Assembly (NCBI GenBank): GCA_005881595.1
Contig: VBBY01000141.1
Coordinates: 1 to 34,680, forward strand
Source: Betaproteobacteria bacterium
GTDB taxonomy: Bacteria > Pseudomonadota > Gammaproteobacteria > Burkholderiales > SG8-39
DNA length: 34,680 nucleotides
Direction of reading: 5' to 3'
Positions 16,228 to 24,182 of this stretch are shown here, one piece after another (the stretch's first letter is position 1; every line of letters begins with the position of its first letter). The notes under the pieces are model-generated. The model saw nothing but the letters and a program-made list of their open reading frames with translations. It searched no databases and had not been told where the DNA came from. Position numbers and translations under genes: made by a program.

Positions 16228-16905
16228 TTAGTTGACGGCTTCGTAAAGGCGTTCGTCGTACAGCGCCCCGCTCATCGGTGCGAGCCTGTCGCGGAACTCG
16301 CGCACGTGCGGGGCCATGCCGTGCGCGTCGAAGGCTTCCCGGCTCGCCCAGATCTCGATCACGGTGAAATGGTTCGGCCGGTTGGTCTGCTGCACGATCT
16401 CGTAGCGCAGGTTGCCGTCGTCGCGGCGGCTCGCTTCGCCGAGGCTCTTCAGCAGGCCGACGGCGTCGTCCTTGCGCGGCGGGATGACGTCGACGTGGGT
16501 CACGACGTAGACGCCGCGCGCGGGGCGCGCGCCGTCCAGGTCCCCGACCGAGAGCGCATTGTGGAAGCGATCGTCGGCCGGGCTGTTGCGCAGCCCCTGG
16601 AGCTTGTCGCGGAATTCCCGGGTGGAGGCGGCCGCGGCGTGCGCCTCGTACGCCTTCTGGTCCTTCCAGGCCGTGAGGAGGACGAACTGGCCCGGCCGGG
16701 CTGCGTGCTGCACCGCCTCCGAGCGCAGATTTCCGTCTTCCCGGCGGGTAGCGTCGCGGTAGCCCTTGAGGAGCGTCGCGGCTTCCGACTTCGCCGGCGG
16801 CTTCACCTCGACATAAGTCACCACGTAGAGCGGCGCTGGACCTTGAGCGAACACTTCGAAGGCAGCCAATAAAAACAGCGCGGTGCACTTGCGGACAACC
16901 GACAT
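16228..16905 (-). CDS. Exported protein with two tandem ABM (antibiotic biosynthesis monooxygenase-like) domains
   Basis: 225 residues; GAGGAGGAG precedes the ATG. The signal peptide ends VFA|Q at residue 20. Two similar halves follow: Y-V-V-T-Y-V-E-V-K-P-P (27-37) with E-D-G-N-L-R-S-E, and Y-V-V-T-H-V-D-V-I-P-P (about 133-143) with D-D-G-N-L-R-Y-E; each ends in F-R-D-(K/R)-L. These are dimeric alpha-beta barrel ABM domains, here fused so that one chain can form the usual dimer. ABM proteins range from cofactorless monooxygenases to binding proteins. It is the first gene of the exported-enzyme operon. Activity is unproven. Confidence 0.88.
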   Translation of the reverse strand: MSVVRKCTALFLLAAFEVFAQGPAPLYVVTYVEVKPPAKSEAATLLKGYRDATRREDGNLRSEAVQHAARPGQFVLLTAWKDQKAYEAHAAAASTREFRDKLQGLRNSPADDRFHNALSVGDLDGARPARGVYVVTHVDVIPPRKDDAVGLLKSLGEASRRDDGNLRYEIVQQTNRPNHFTVIEIWASREAFDAHGMAPHVREFRDRLAPMSGALYDERLYEAVN

Positions 16906-17002
16906 GCGCTCCTCCTCCAGTCCGCTGCAGCAGGCGCATATCGTACTACGCCTGAGCGGCGCGAATATGTTACAAACTCCGAAACGCGATCAAGGGGGAA
17001 GG
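16906..17002. promoter_or_regulatory. Divergent promoter region between the exported-enzyme operon and the FAD oxidoreductase
   Basis: The 97-nt gap is the only spacer able to hold the start signals of both the six-gene minus operon and the plus-strand FAD gene. Ribosome sites are clear on both sides (GAGGAGGAG on minus, AAGGGGGAAGG on plus). An AT-richer patch, aatatgttacaaact, lies at about 16964-16978. No confident -35/-10 pair or operator was recognised. Confidence 0.4.
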
Positions 17003-18508
17003 ATGGTCAGCCGCAGGAAATTCCTCGGGTTCACCGGCCTTGCCGCCGCCTGGCCGAATGCCGCGTGGACCCAGGACGAAAAGGGCAAGGCCAAGCCCAA
17101 GCCGAAGCCCGAGGGCGTCGTCGTCAACGACGTGCACGCGCAGCTCAACTCGACGCGGGTGTTCCGCATCGTCGAGCCGCAATCGATCGAGGCCGTGCGC
17201 GCCGCGATGAAGCTGGCGCGGACCGAGAAGCGCGCGCTGTGCATCGCCGGCGGGCGCCACGCCATGGGCACGCAGCAGTTCGCCACCGACGGCGTGCTGC
17301 TCGACATCCGCAAGATGAACAGGGTGCTGGCGTTCGACACCGAGCGCGGGCTGATCGAGATGGAATCGGGCATGCAGTGGCCGCAGCTGCTCGAGCACCT
17401 GGCGGCGGCGCGCTTCTCCGGCGACAAGCAATGGGCTTTCAACCAGAAGCAGACCGGCGCCGACCGGCTGACGATGGGCGGCTGCCTCGCGGCGAACATC
17501 CACGGCCGCGGGCTGACGCTGCCGCCGTTCATCTCCGATGTCGAGTCGTTCACGCTCATCGACGCGAAGGGCGAGCTGCGTCCCTGCAGCCGCACCGAGA
17601 ACGCCGAGCTGTTCCGCCTCGCGATCGGCGGCTACGGCCTGTTCGGCTTCGTCTACTCCGTCACGCTGCGCCTGGTCCCGCGCCGCAAGCTCGAGCGGGC
17701 GGTCGAGCTGCGCACGGTGGACGAGATTCCCGGCGCCTTTGCCGAGCGCATCCGCGACGGCTTCCTGTACGGCGACTTCCAGTGCGCGATCGACGATCTT
17801 TCGCCGGACGATTTCCTGCGCCGCGGCGTGTTCTCGTGCTACCGGCCGGCGCCCGACGACACGCCGATGCCCCCGGCGCACAAGGAGCTCAGCGAGCGCG
17901 ACCGGATAGAGCTGCTCTACCTCGCGCACAAGGACAAGCCGGCCGCCTTCCAGCGCTACGCCGGCCAATACCTCGCGACCAACGGGCAGCTCTACTGGTC
18001 CGACGAGCAGCAGATGAGCATCTATCCCGAGAACTACCACCGCGCTCTCGACAAGCGGCTGCAGTCGGAGTTCCGCGGCACCGAAGCGATCACCGAGATT
18101 CTCTGCGAGCGCGACGCGCTGCCGGCGTTCATGGCCGAGGTCGCCCGCAATGCGCGCCGCGAGAAGATGGAGATCATCTCCGGCGCGGTGCGGCTCATCG
18201 AGCAGGACAAGGAGAGCTTCCTCGCCTGGGCGAGTAAGCCCTACGCCTGCGTCGTCTTCAACCTGCACATCGAGCACACCTCGCGCGGCCTGATCCGCGC
18301 CGGCGACCAGTTCCGCCGCCTGATCGACCTGGGCATCAAGTACGGCGGCAGCTGGTATCCGACGTATCACCGGCACGCGCTGCGTCGCCAGGTCGACGCC
18401 TGCTACCCGCAGCTTGCCGACTTCCTCAAGCTCAAGCGCAAGTACGACCCGGAAGAGCTGTTCCAGAGCGACTGGTACCGGCACTACAAGAACATGTTCA
18501 ACTACTGA
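17003..18508 (+). CDS. Tat-exported FAD-binding oxidoreductase (VAO/PCMH family)
   Basis: 501 residues. The ATG with AAGGGGGAAGG in front was chosen because it places a Tat signal (S-R-R-K-F-L-G-F) at residues 3-10; an earlier in-frame start would bury it. A Lys-Pro repeat linker (about 27-37) follows. The FAD_binding_4 domain begins near residue 50; C-I-A-G-G-R-H-A-M-G (80-89) is the flavin-binding loop, with His86 at the position of covalent flavin linkage in related oxidases. M-G-G-C-L-A-A-N-I-H-G-R-G near residue 155 and G-G-Y-G-L-F-G-F-V near residue 210 are further PCMH marks. It is divergent from the ThDP/cytochrome operon. Substrate unknown. Confidence 0.9.
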   Translation: MVSRRKFLGFTGLAAAWPNAAWTQDEKGKAKPKPKPEGVVVNDVHAQLNSTRVFRIVEPQSIEAVRAAMKLARTEKRALCIAGGRHAMGTQQFATDGVLLDIRKMNRVLAFDTERGLIEMESGMQWPQLLEHLAAARFSGDKQWAFNQKQTGADRLTMGGCLAANIHGRGLTLPPFISDVESFTLIDAKGELRPCSRTENAELFRLAIGGYGLFGFVYSVTLRLVPRRKLERAVELRTVDEIPGAFAERIRDGFLYGDFQCAIDDLSPDDFLRRGVFSCYRPAPDDTPMPPAHKELSERDRIELLYLAHKDKPAAFQRYAGQYLATNGQLYWSDEQQMSIYPENYHRALDKRLQSEFRGTEAITEILCERDALPAFMAEVARNARREKMEIISGAVRLIEQDKESFLAWASKPYACVVFNLHIEHTSRGLIRAGDQFRRLIDLGIKYGGSWYPTYHRHALRRQVDACYPQLADFLKLKRKYDPEELFQSDWYRHYKNMFNY

Positions 18509-18513
18509 TTTTT

Positions 18514-18900
18514 CTACCGCGGCGTCACGTAGAGCGCGACGATCTCGAGCAGCCGGTCGGCGGACACTGGCTTGTGAAGGTAGGCGACGGCGCCGAGCTG
18601 CTTCGCGTAGTCGGCCACGTCCTCCCTGGAGGTCAGGAACACGACCGGAATATCGCGCGTGGCGCTGTCGGCCTTGAGCGCGCGTACCAGCTCGTAACCG
18701 TCCATGTACGGCATGCTGACGTCGGCGATGATCAGGTCCGGGGCGGCCTCGAACACATGCCGCCCCGCGACGACCGCGTCTTCCGCGGTCACCACGTCGT
18801 AGCCCGCGTTCGACAAGTGCAGCTTCAGCAGCTCGAGCATGCTCTTGTCGTCGTCCACGACGAGGATTCTGGCCTTGGGCTTGGTGCGACGGCGCGCCAT
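18514..18900 (-). CDS. Single-domain response regulator (CheY-like receiver)
   Basis: 128 residues and only a receiver domain: acidic pocket D-D-D (16-18), phospho-acceptor Asp60 in I-I-A-D-V-S-M-P, Thr90 in F-L-T-S, and Lys110 in H-K-P. All five key positions are present. A basic N-terminal tail (ARRRTKPKA) precedes it. There is no output domain and no histidine kinase next to it, so it probably works by protein-protein contact in a phosphorelay or with a distant kinase. It converges on the FAD gene with a 5-nt gap and is divergent from the MFS gene. Confidence 0.95.
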   Translation of the reverse strand: MARRRTKPKARILVVDDDKSMLELLKLHLSNAGYDVVTAEDAVVAGRHVFEAAPDLIIADVSMPYMDGYELVRALKADSATRDIPVVFLTSREDVADYAKQLGAVAYLHKPVSADRLLEIVALYVTPR

Positions 18901-18975
18901 GGTTCGATCAAATCACGGACGCTGAAAGCGCGCAAGACACTAAAATAGCCGCGGCGGACCTTGAGCCGCCGCCCG

Positions 18976-20223
18976 ATGAAGCGGATCTTCTACGGCTGGT
19001 ACATGGTCGCCGCCGGCTGCGGCCTGCAGTTCCTGCAGTCGTCGCTGCTGATGCAGTCCTTCGGCGCGTACGTCGCGGTGCTGCGCGACGACCGCGGCTG
19101 GAGCAAGACCGCGCTGTCGGGCGCCGCGGCCCTGCATCAAATGGAAGCCGCGATCCTCGGCCCGGTGCTCGGCTGGATCATCGACCGCTTCGGCCCGCAG
19201 GGGCTGATCCGCGTGGGCGTGGTGGTGTTCGGCGCCGGCTTCATGCTGTTCAGCCAGGTCGAGACCCTGCTCGAGTTCTACGGCGCCTTCATCGTGATGG
19301 CGATCGGCTCGAGCTTCTGCGGCTTTTTCCCGGTCAACGTCGCGCTGATCCACTGGTTCGAGCGCTGGCGCGCCCGCGCGCTTTCCAGCCTTTCGCTCGG
19401 CCTCGCGCTCGGCGGCATTTTCGTCCCGGTGATCGCCTGGTCGCTCGCCGCCTTCGGCTGGCGCGCCACCGCGTTCGCCTCGGGCGTCGCCTATATCCTG
19501 GTCGGCCTGCCGCTCGCCTGGATCATCCGCCGCCGGCCCGAGGACCACGGCGAGACGATCGATGGGCTGCCTTCAAAAACAGAGATGGGGAAGGTTGCGG
19601 AAGAAAAGGCAGAGCAGACGCGAGACTTCACTGCGCGCGAGGCGCTGCGCACGCCGGCGTTCTGGCTGATCTCGCTCGGCCACGGCTTCGCGCTGCTGGT
19701 GGTCCACGCGGTGAACGTGCACGCCATCACGCACATGAAAGAGGGCCTGGGCTACTCGGTCGCCCAGGCCGCGTTCGTGATCACGCTGATGACCGTCGGG
19801 CAGATGGGCGGCGTCGGCGTCGGCTGGCTGGTCGGCGACCGCTTCGAGAAGCGCCTGGTCGCCGCCACCTGCATGCTGATGCACATGACCGGGCTGCTGC
19901 TGCTCACCTATGCGGTCGCGCTGCCGATGCTCATTGCCTTCGCCGCGCTGCACGGCGTCGCCTGGGGCCTGCGCGGCCCGTTCATGCAGGCGATCCGCGC
20001 CGACTATTTCGGCCGCGCCGCGATCGGCATGATCCTCGGGCTGTCCTACCTGATCATCGTCGTCGGCCAGGTCGGCGGCCCGATGATCGCCGGCATCACG
20101 GCCGACGCGACCGGCGACTACCGCGCGGGCTTCACCATCCTCGCGCTGCTTGCCGGCATCGGCTCGTTTTTCTTCCTGCTGGCGAGGCGTCCGTCACGGC
20201 CGCTGCGCGCGCCAGGCGAGTAG
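18976..20223 (+). CDS. Major facilitator superfamily transporter
   Basis: 415 residues from this ATG; a TTG five codons upstream is an alternative, and neither has a strong ribosome site. About twelve hydrophobic segments are visible, with a polar loop in the middle (about 200-225, rich in Lys and Glu). Family marks are F-Y-G-W-Y-M-V-A-A-G at the N-terminus and G-W-I-I-D-R-F-G-P-Q between TM2 and TM3. This N-terminus is common in betaproteobacterial oxalate/formate-antiporter-like or monocarboxylate MFS proteins. The substrate cannot be told; the surrounding catabolic genes favour an organic acid. It lies in the inner membrane. Confidence 0.92.
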   Translation: MKRIFYGWYMVAAGCGLQFLQSSLLMQSFGAYVAVLRDDRGWSKTALSGAAALHQMEAAILGPVLGWIIDRFGPQGLIRVGVVVFGAGFMLFSQVETLLEFYGAFIVMAIGSSFCGFFPVNVALIHWFERWRARALSSLSLGLALGGIFVPVIAWSLAAFGWRATAFASGVAYILVGLPLAWIIRRRPEDHGETIDGLPSKTEMGKVAEEKAEQTRDFTAREALRTPAFWLISLGHGFALLVVHAVNVHAITHMKEGLGYSVAQAAFVITLMTVGQMGGVGVGWLVGDRFEKRLVAATCMLMHMTGLLLLTYAVALPMLIAFAALHGVAWGLRGPFMQAIRADYFGRAAIGMILGLSYLIIVVGQVGGPMIAGITADATGDYRAGFTILALLAGIGSFFFLLARRPSRPLRAPGE

Positions 20224-20254
20224 CATTGGCGTACCTGATTCCAAGGAGCACCGC

Positions 20255-20527
20255 ATGACCTCTCCCACCGAGTCCACCGAGCAGTACCGGGAGCTGGCGC
20301 TGCGAATCTACGTGCAGCTGGCGGCCAACGTGTACTCCACCGGCACGCAGGGCAAGCCCGAGCCCAAGATCCTCGCCGCGTTCAGCTTCAGATGCGCCGA
20401 GGCCTTCGAGGCGGCCGAGGGCGAAACCCCTCGCGCGAAGGCCCGCGCCGCGAGGGAAGCGAAGGAGAAGGTCGATCTCAACAAGATCGACATGTCGGGC
20501 ATGTTCGCCAACGTCGCCAAGAAGTAA
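20255..20527 (+). CDS. Hypothetical protein, 90 aa
   Basis: AAGGAG stands at the right distance before the ATG. The protein has an amphipathic N-terminal half (Y-R-E-L-A-L-R-I-Y-V-Q-L-A-A-N) and an Ala/Glu/Lys-rich helix (A-K-A-R-A-A-R-E-A-K-E-K) in the second half. It has no membrane segment, Cys or known motif. Its stop overlaps the next start (TAATG), so the two small genes are coupled. Codon use matches the neighbours and supports a real gene. No function is proposed. Confidence 0.75.
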   Translation: MTSPTESTEQYRELALRIYVQLAANVYSTGTQGKPEPKILAAFSFRCAEAFEAAEGETPRAKARAAREAKEKVDLNKIDMSGMFANVAKK

Positions 20528-20829
20528 TGACCGAAACCAGGGAGCAGCTCTTCGCCAGGCTCGAGGCCCTGGGCTTCGAGAAGGTGAGCGAGATGCGCAA
20601 TCGCGGCATCCTCGACGGCGAGCCGGCGTGGGTCTACGAATGGCTCGAGGAGCGCGGCATCAAGCGGCTGGACGAGGCCAACAGTTTGCAGCGCGAGGCA
20701 GTCTACGCGGCCGAGCGCTCCGCCGCCGGCGCCGAGAAATCCGCGCGCTACGCGATGTTCGCCGCGCTCGCCGCGCTGGCGACCGTGGTTGCTTCGATCA
20801 TTCCCGGCTGCATCGATCGGCTGCGGTAA
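20527..20829 (+). CDS. Hypothetical protein, 100 aa, with a C-terminal membrane helix
   Basis: The start overlaps the previous stop by one base (TAATG). The N-terminal 60 residues are charged and helical (R-E-Q-L-F-A-R-L-E-A-L-G); the C-terminus has one hydrophobic helix, about residues 76-93 ([16 protein letters not shown]), followed by a short basic tail. It is therefore likely a tail-anchored or single-pass inner-membrane protein. The last 82 nt overlap the convergent HxlR-type gene. No family recognised. Confidence 0.7.
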   Translation: MTETREQLFARLEALGFEKVSEMRNRGILDGEPAWVYEWLEERGIKRLDEANSLQREAVYAAERSAAGAEKSARYAMFAALAALATVVASIIPGCIDRLR

Positions 20830-21113
20830 CCCTCGCCCCACACGCAAAGCAAGCTCATCACCGGCTTCAGGCTGCGGCCGATTTCGGTAAGGGCGTACTC
20901 GACGCGCAGCGGCGAGCTGTCGTAGACCTTGCGTGTGACGATGCTGTCGCGCTCGAGCTGGCGCAGTTGCGCCGTGAGCACCCTCTTACTGATGCCCCCG
21001 GTGGCGCGCTGCAGCTCGTTGAAGCGCGCGATGCCCTCGAACAGGTTGTAGACAACGGCGCGGGGGCGCCCTAGAGTGGCACGCACCCCAACTGGAGACT
21101 GAAATGATCGCAT
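20748..21113 (-). CDS. HxlR-type winged-helix regulator, short and possibly N-terminally eroded
   Basis: 121 residues. The core is plainly Hxl[19 protein letters not shown], then [22 protein letters not shown] and L-C-V-W-G. The usual N-terminal C-P-(8-10)-G-G-K-W segment is poorly kept: S-P-V replaces C-P-V and the G-G-K-W block is shortened to L-G-R. The ATG lies 10 nt inside the divergent [2Fe-2S] gene and has no ribosome site, so the true start is uncertain. HxlR proteins often repress a divergent gene, here the molybdenum hydroxylase. It could be a decaying copy. Confidence 0.6.
   Translation of the reverse strand: MRSFQSPVGVRATLGRPRAVVYNLFEGIARFNELQRATGGISKRVLTAQLRQLERDSIVTRKVYDSSPLRVEYALTEIGRSLKPVMSLLCVWGEGYRSRSMQPGMIEATTVASAASAANIA
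21045..21056. promoter_or_regulatory. Inverted repeat GTTGT-AG-ACAAC, candidate operator
   Basis: A 5-bp inverted repeat with a 2-nt centre overlaps the candidate -35 element of the molybdenum-hydroxylase operon and lies in the 5' part of the divergent HxlR-type gene. The position suits a repressor site, but short inverted repeats arise easily by chance. Confidence 0.3.
21049..21077 (+). promoter_or_regulatory. Candidate sigma70-type promoter of the molybdenum hydroxylase genes
   Basis: TAGACA (21049-21054) and TAGAGT (21072-21077) are separated by 17 nt, and the [2Fe-2S] gene starts 26 nt later with TGGAGA as ribosome site. The elements match consensus at five of six and four of six positions. 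The promoter would lie inside the 5' end of the divergent HxlR-type reading frame. Confidence 0.35.
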
Positions 21114-21562
21114 TGAACGTCAACGGCAAGCGCGTCGAGGTCGACGCCGAGGCCGACACGCCGCTGCTCTGGGTGCTGCGCGACTACCTCGACATGACCG
21201 GCACCAAGTTCGGCTGCGGCATGGCGCTGTGCGGCGCGTGCACCGTCCACATCGACGGCCAGCCGACGCGAAGCTGCGTGACGCCCGCCTCGGCGGTGGC
21301 CGGAAAGAGCATCACGACGATCGAAGCGATCGGCGCAACCCGGGCCGGCAAGGCGGTGCAGGACGCCTGGGTCGCGGAGAACGTGCCGCAGTGCGGCTAC
21401 TGCCAGTCGGGCCAGGTGATGAGCGCTGCGGCGCTCCTCGCTTCGAAGAAGAACCCGGGCGACGCCGACATCGACAGCGCGATGTCCGGAAACATCTGCC
21501 GCTGCGCCACCTACCCGCGCATCCGCGCCGCCATAAAGCGCGCGGCAAGGGGGCTCGCATGA
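21104..21562 (+). CDS. Xanthine-dehydrogenase-family [2Fe-2S] small subunit (IorA/CoxS type)
   Basis: 152 residues. It has two [2Fe-2S] clusters: the plant-ferredoxin type with Cys38, Cys43, Cys46 and Cys58 ([10 protein letters not shown]), and the helical type with Cys97, Cys100, Cys132 and Cys134 (C-G-Y-C-Q-S-G and I-C-R-C). All eight ligands are present. It passes electrons from the molybdenum centre of the partner encoded next. No FAD subunit gene follows, so like isoquinoline 1-oxidoreductase and related aldehyde dehydrogenases it probably uses another acceptor, such as a cytochrome. Its stop overlaps the next start as ATGA. Confidence 0.96.
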   Translation: MIALNVNGKRVEVDAEADTPLLWVLRDYLDMTGTKFGCGMALCGACTVHIDGQPTRSCVTPASAVAGKSITTIEAIGATRAGKAVQDAWVAENVPQCGYCQSGQVMSAAALLASKKNPGDADIDSAMSGNICRCATYPRIRAAIKRAARGLA

Positions 21563-23736
21563 TCGCCAACGTCAGCCGCAGGGATTTTTTCAAGGCGTCG
21601 GGTGCCCTCGTTCTCGCTATCTCCTTTCCTGGAAAAGTATTTTCCCAAACGCAGAATGCTTTCTCGCCCAACGCATTTGTCAGGATCGGCTCCGACAACA
21701 GCGTCACCGTGATCGTGAAGCACCTCGAGATGGGGCAGGGCACCTACACCGGGCTGCCGACGCTGGTCGCCGAGGAGCTCGACGCCGACTGGTCGCAGAT
21801 CCGGGTCGAGGGCGCGCCCGCCGACGCGAGCCGCTACAACAACCTGTTCTGGGGCCAGGCGCAGGGCACCGGCGGCAGCACCGCGCTCGCCAATTCCTAC
21901 GAGCAGCTGAGGAAGGCGGGCGCCACCGCGCGCGCCATGCTGGTCGCCGCGGCTGCGCAGAAATGGGGCGTGCCTGCCTCGCAAATCACCGTTGCGAAAG
22001 GCGTGGTTCAACATCAGAAAGGCAGGCTGACGTTCGGCGAGCTGGCGGCCGATGCCGCAAGCCAGCCGGTGCCGGCCGAAGTCGCGCTCAAGGACCCGAA
22101 GGACTTCGCCTACATCGGCAAGCCCGCGGCGCGCACCGACGCGCGCGCCAAGTCGAACGGCAGCGCGATGTTCACGCAGGACGTGAAGCTGCCGGGCATG
22201 CTCACCGCCGTGGTGCTGCACCCCGAGCGCTTCGGCGCGAAGCTCAAGAGCTTCGACGCCGCCAGGGCAAAAGCCGTCAAGGGCGTGGTCGATGTCGTCG
22301 CCTTCTCCACGCCGGCGACGAACGGCGTCGCAGTGCTCGCCCGGGACTACTGGAGCGCGAAGAAAGGCCGCGATGCGCTCACCGCGGAGTGGGACGAAAC
22401 CGGCGCCTTTCGCCTGGGCTCGGCCGAGATCATGGCCGAGTACAAGAAGCTCGCCGTCACGCAGGGCACCGTGGCGCGCAAGGATGGCGACGTCGAGCGC
22501 GCGCTGAAGGACGCGCCGAGGAAGCTCGAGGCGGCCTACGAGTTCCCGTACCTCGCGCACGCCAGCATGGAGCCGATGAACTGCGTGGTGAAGCTCGACG
22601 CCAATAGTGAAAAGGCAGGCTGCGAGATCTGGAACGGCGAGCAGTTCCAGACCATCGACCAGGCGGTCGTGGCGAAGCTCCTCGGGCTCAAGCCCGAGCA
22701 GGTGAAGCTCAACATGCTGTACGCCGGCGGCAGCTTCGGCCGGCGCGCCAACCCGCAGTCCGACTTCGTGCTGGAAGCGGCGGCGATTGCAAAAGCGATC
22801 GACGCTCGCGCCCCGGTGAAGCTGGTCTGGGGGCGCGAGGACGACATGCGCGCGGGTTACTACCGGCCCATGTACTACCACTCGCTCGAAGCGGGCCTCG
22901 ACGCGCGCGGCAGGCTGATCGCGTGGCGCCACAGCATCGTCGGCCAGTCGATCCTCGCCGGCACCGCGTTCGAGCCGATGATGGTGAAGAACGGCGTCGA
23001 CGCCACCTCGGTGGAAGGCGCCGCCACCCTGCCCTACGCGATCCCGAACCTCGCCGTCGACCTGCACTCCCCGAAGCTCGGCGTGCCGGTGCAGTGGTGG
23101 CGCTCGGTGGGCTCGACGCACACCGCCTTCGCCACCGAGTGCTTCCTAGACGAGGTCGCGCGCGCCACGAAGCGGGACCCGTTCCAGCTGCGCCGCGCGC
23201 TCCTCGGCAAGCACCCGCGCCACAAGGCGGCGCTCGAGCTCGCCGCGCAGAAGGCGGGCTGGGGCAAGCCGCTCGCCAATGGGAAAAATGAGGGCCGCTC
23301 GCGCGGCATCGCGGTGCACGAGTCGTTCAATACCTTCGTCGCCCAGGTGGCCGAGATCTCGAGGAAGAAAGACGGCTCCCTCAGGCTCGAGCGCGTCGTT
23401 TGCGCGGTCGACTGCGGCGTCGCCGTCAACCCGAACATCATCGCCATGCAGATGGAGTCGGGCATCGGCTACGGCCTGTCGGCCGCGCTGACAGGTGCAA
23501 TCACGCTGAAGGACGGCAAGGTCGAGCAGTCCAACTTCCACGACTACCCGGTGCTGCGCATCAACCAGATGCCGCGGGTCGAAGTCCACATCGTTGCCTC
23601 AAAGGAGAAACCGAGCGGGGTCGGCGAGCCCGCCACGCCGGTGATCGCGCCAGCGCTCGCGAACGCGATCCTCGCGCTCGGCGGCAAGCCGGTGCGGGCG
23701 CTGCCGCTATCGGCCCAGGGAATTACCTTTTCTTGA
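21559..23736 (+). CDS. Xanthine-dehydrogenase-family molybdopterin-binding subunit, Tat signal (IorB type)
   Basis: 725 residues, the normal size of IorB-like Mo subunits. The ATG overlapping the small-subunit stop gives a Tat signal (S-R-R-D-F-F-K, 6-12, with a hydrophobic core ending near VFS|Q); the small subunit has none and would be co-exported. Mo-hydroxylase marks: M-G-Q-G-T-Y-T-G near residue 57, Q-G-T-G-G-S-T near residue 106, A-G-G-S-F-G-R-R-A near residue 390, and the catalytic Glu in G-V-G-E-P-A-T-P near the C-terminus. It hydroxylates N-heterocycles or oxidises aldehydes. The end overlaps the convergent IF-1 gene by 14 nt. Confidence 0.95.
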   Translation: MIANVSRRDFFKASGALVLAISFPGKVFSQTQNAFSPNAFVRIGSDNSVTVIVKHLEMGQGTYTGLPTLVAEELDADWSQIRVEGAPADASRYNNLFWGQAQGTGGSTALANSYEQLRKAGATARAMLVAAAAQKWGVPASQITVAKGVVQHQKGRLTFGELAADAASQPVPAEVALKDPKDFAYIGKPAARTDARAKSNGSAMFTQDVKLPGMLTAVVLHPERFGAKLKSFDAARAKAVKGVVDVVAFSTPATNGVAVLARDYWSAKKGRDALTAEWDETGAFRLGSAEIMAEYKKLAVTQGTVARKDGDVERALKDAPRKLEAAYEFPYLAHASMEPMNCVVKLDANSEKAGCEIWNGEQFQTIDQAVVAKLLGLKPEQVKLNMLYAGGSFGRRANPQSDFVLEAAAIAKAIDARAPVKLVWGREDDMRAGYYRPMYYHSLEAGLDARGRLIAWRHSIVGQSILAGTAFEPMMVKNGVDATSVEGAATLPYAIPNLAVDLHSPKLGVPVQWWRSVGSTHTAFATECFLDEVARATKRDPFQLRRALLGKHPRHKAALELAAQKAGWGKPLANGKNEGRSRGIAVHESFNTFVAQVAEISRKKDGSLRLERVVCAVDCGVAVNPNIIAMQMESGIGYGLSAALTGAITLKDGKVEQSNFHDYPVLRINQMPRVEVHIVASKEKPSGVGEPATPVIAPALANAILALGGKPVRALPLSAQGITFS

Positions 23737-23995
23737 AGAAGTTCCGGCGCGGGGCCGCGGGCGGCACCGGGCGCTCGTCCTTGTGCCGGAAGCTGATGCG
23801 GCCGCGGGTCAGGTCGTAGGGCGAGATCTCGAGCGAGACCTTGTCGCCGGCGATGATGCGGATGCGGTGCTTGCGCACCTTGCCCGAGGCATAGGCGAGC
23901 ACCTGCGCGCCGTTCGCCATCTCGACGCGGAACTGGGTGTTGGGGAGCACTTCCTGCACTACGCCGTCCATGGTGAGCATGTCTTCTTTGGCCAT
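23723..23995 (-). CDS. infA: Translation initiation factor IF-1
   Basis: 90 residues, against about 72 in the usual IF-1. The S1/OB fold is complete: M-A-K-E-D at the N-terminus, [38 protein letters not shown] and [14 protein letters not shown] basic Pro/Arg/Lys tail of about 18 residues (from H-K-D-E-R) is extra. Betaproteobacteria often carry two infA genes; this one is outside the ribosomal protein cluster, so it is probably the accessory copy. It stands alone, convergent with the molybdenum hydroxylase. Confidence 0.95.
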   Translation of the reverse strand: MAKEDMLTMDGVVQEVLPNTQFRVEMANGAQVLAYASGKVRKHRIRIIAGDKVSLEISPYDLTRGRISFRHKDERPVPPAAPRRNFFKKR

Positions 23996-24068
23996 GCGGC
24001 CAGTATGAGGCTTGAGCCGGGCCTGCGACCGGCGTGAAAGACTTTATTCCCCAAGGTCGAACGATTCG

Positions 24069-24096
24069 TTGGCTTTTGGGTCCAAATATGTGATAC
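24069..24096 (+). promoter_or_regulatory. Weak candidate promoter ahead of the unknown two-gene unit
   Basis: TTGGCT (24069-24074) and TGATAC (24091-24096) are 16 nt apart in an AT-richer patch of the 187-nt gap between IF-1 and the next plus-strand gene. The start codon is about 85 nt downstream with its own ribosome site. This is a pattern match only. The rest of the gap shows no other recognised element. Confidence 0.25.
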
Positions 24097-24182
24097 ATCA
24101 ATGAGTAAGCCACACGGAGCCCAGGCTCACCGGCAAATCCCTGCTGATCCCTCGCTTCGCTGTAGTTCAGAAGGGGATCGGT

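Noticed and set aside
17092-17115. Lys-Pro repeat codons as a regulatory or mobile repeat
   Set aside because: It is an in-frame linker in the FAD oxidoreductase with no copies elsewhere in the window.
16970-18484. A 504-codon minus-strand open frame
   Set aside because: Antisense to the FAD oxidoreductase, which has a Tat signal, ribosome site and flavin motifs.
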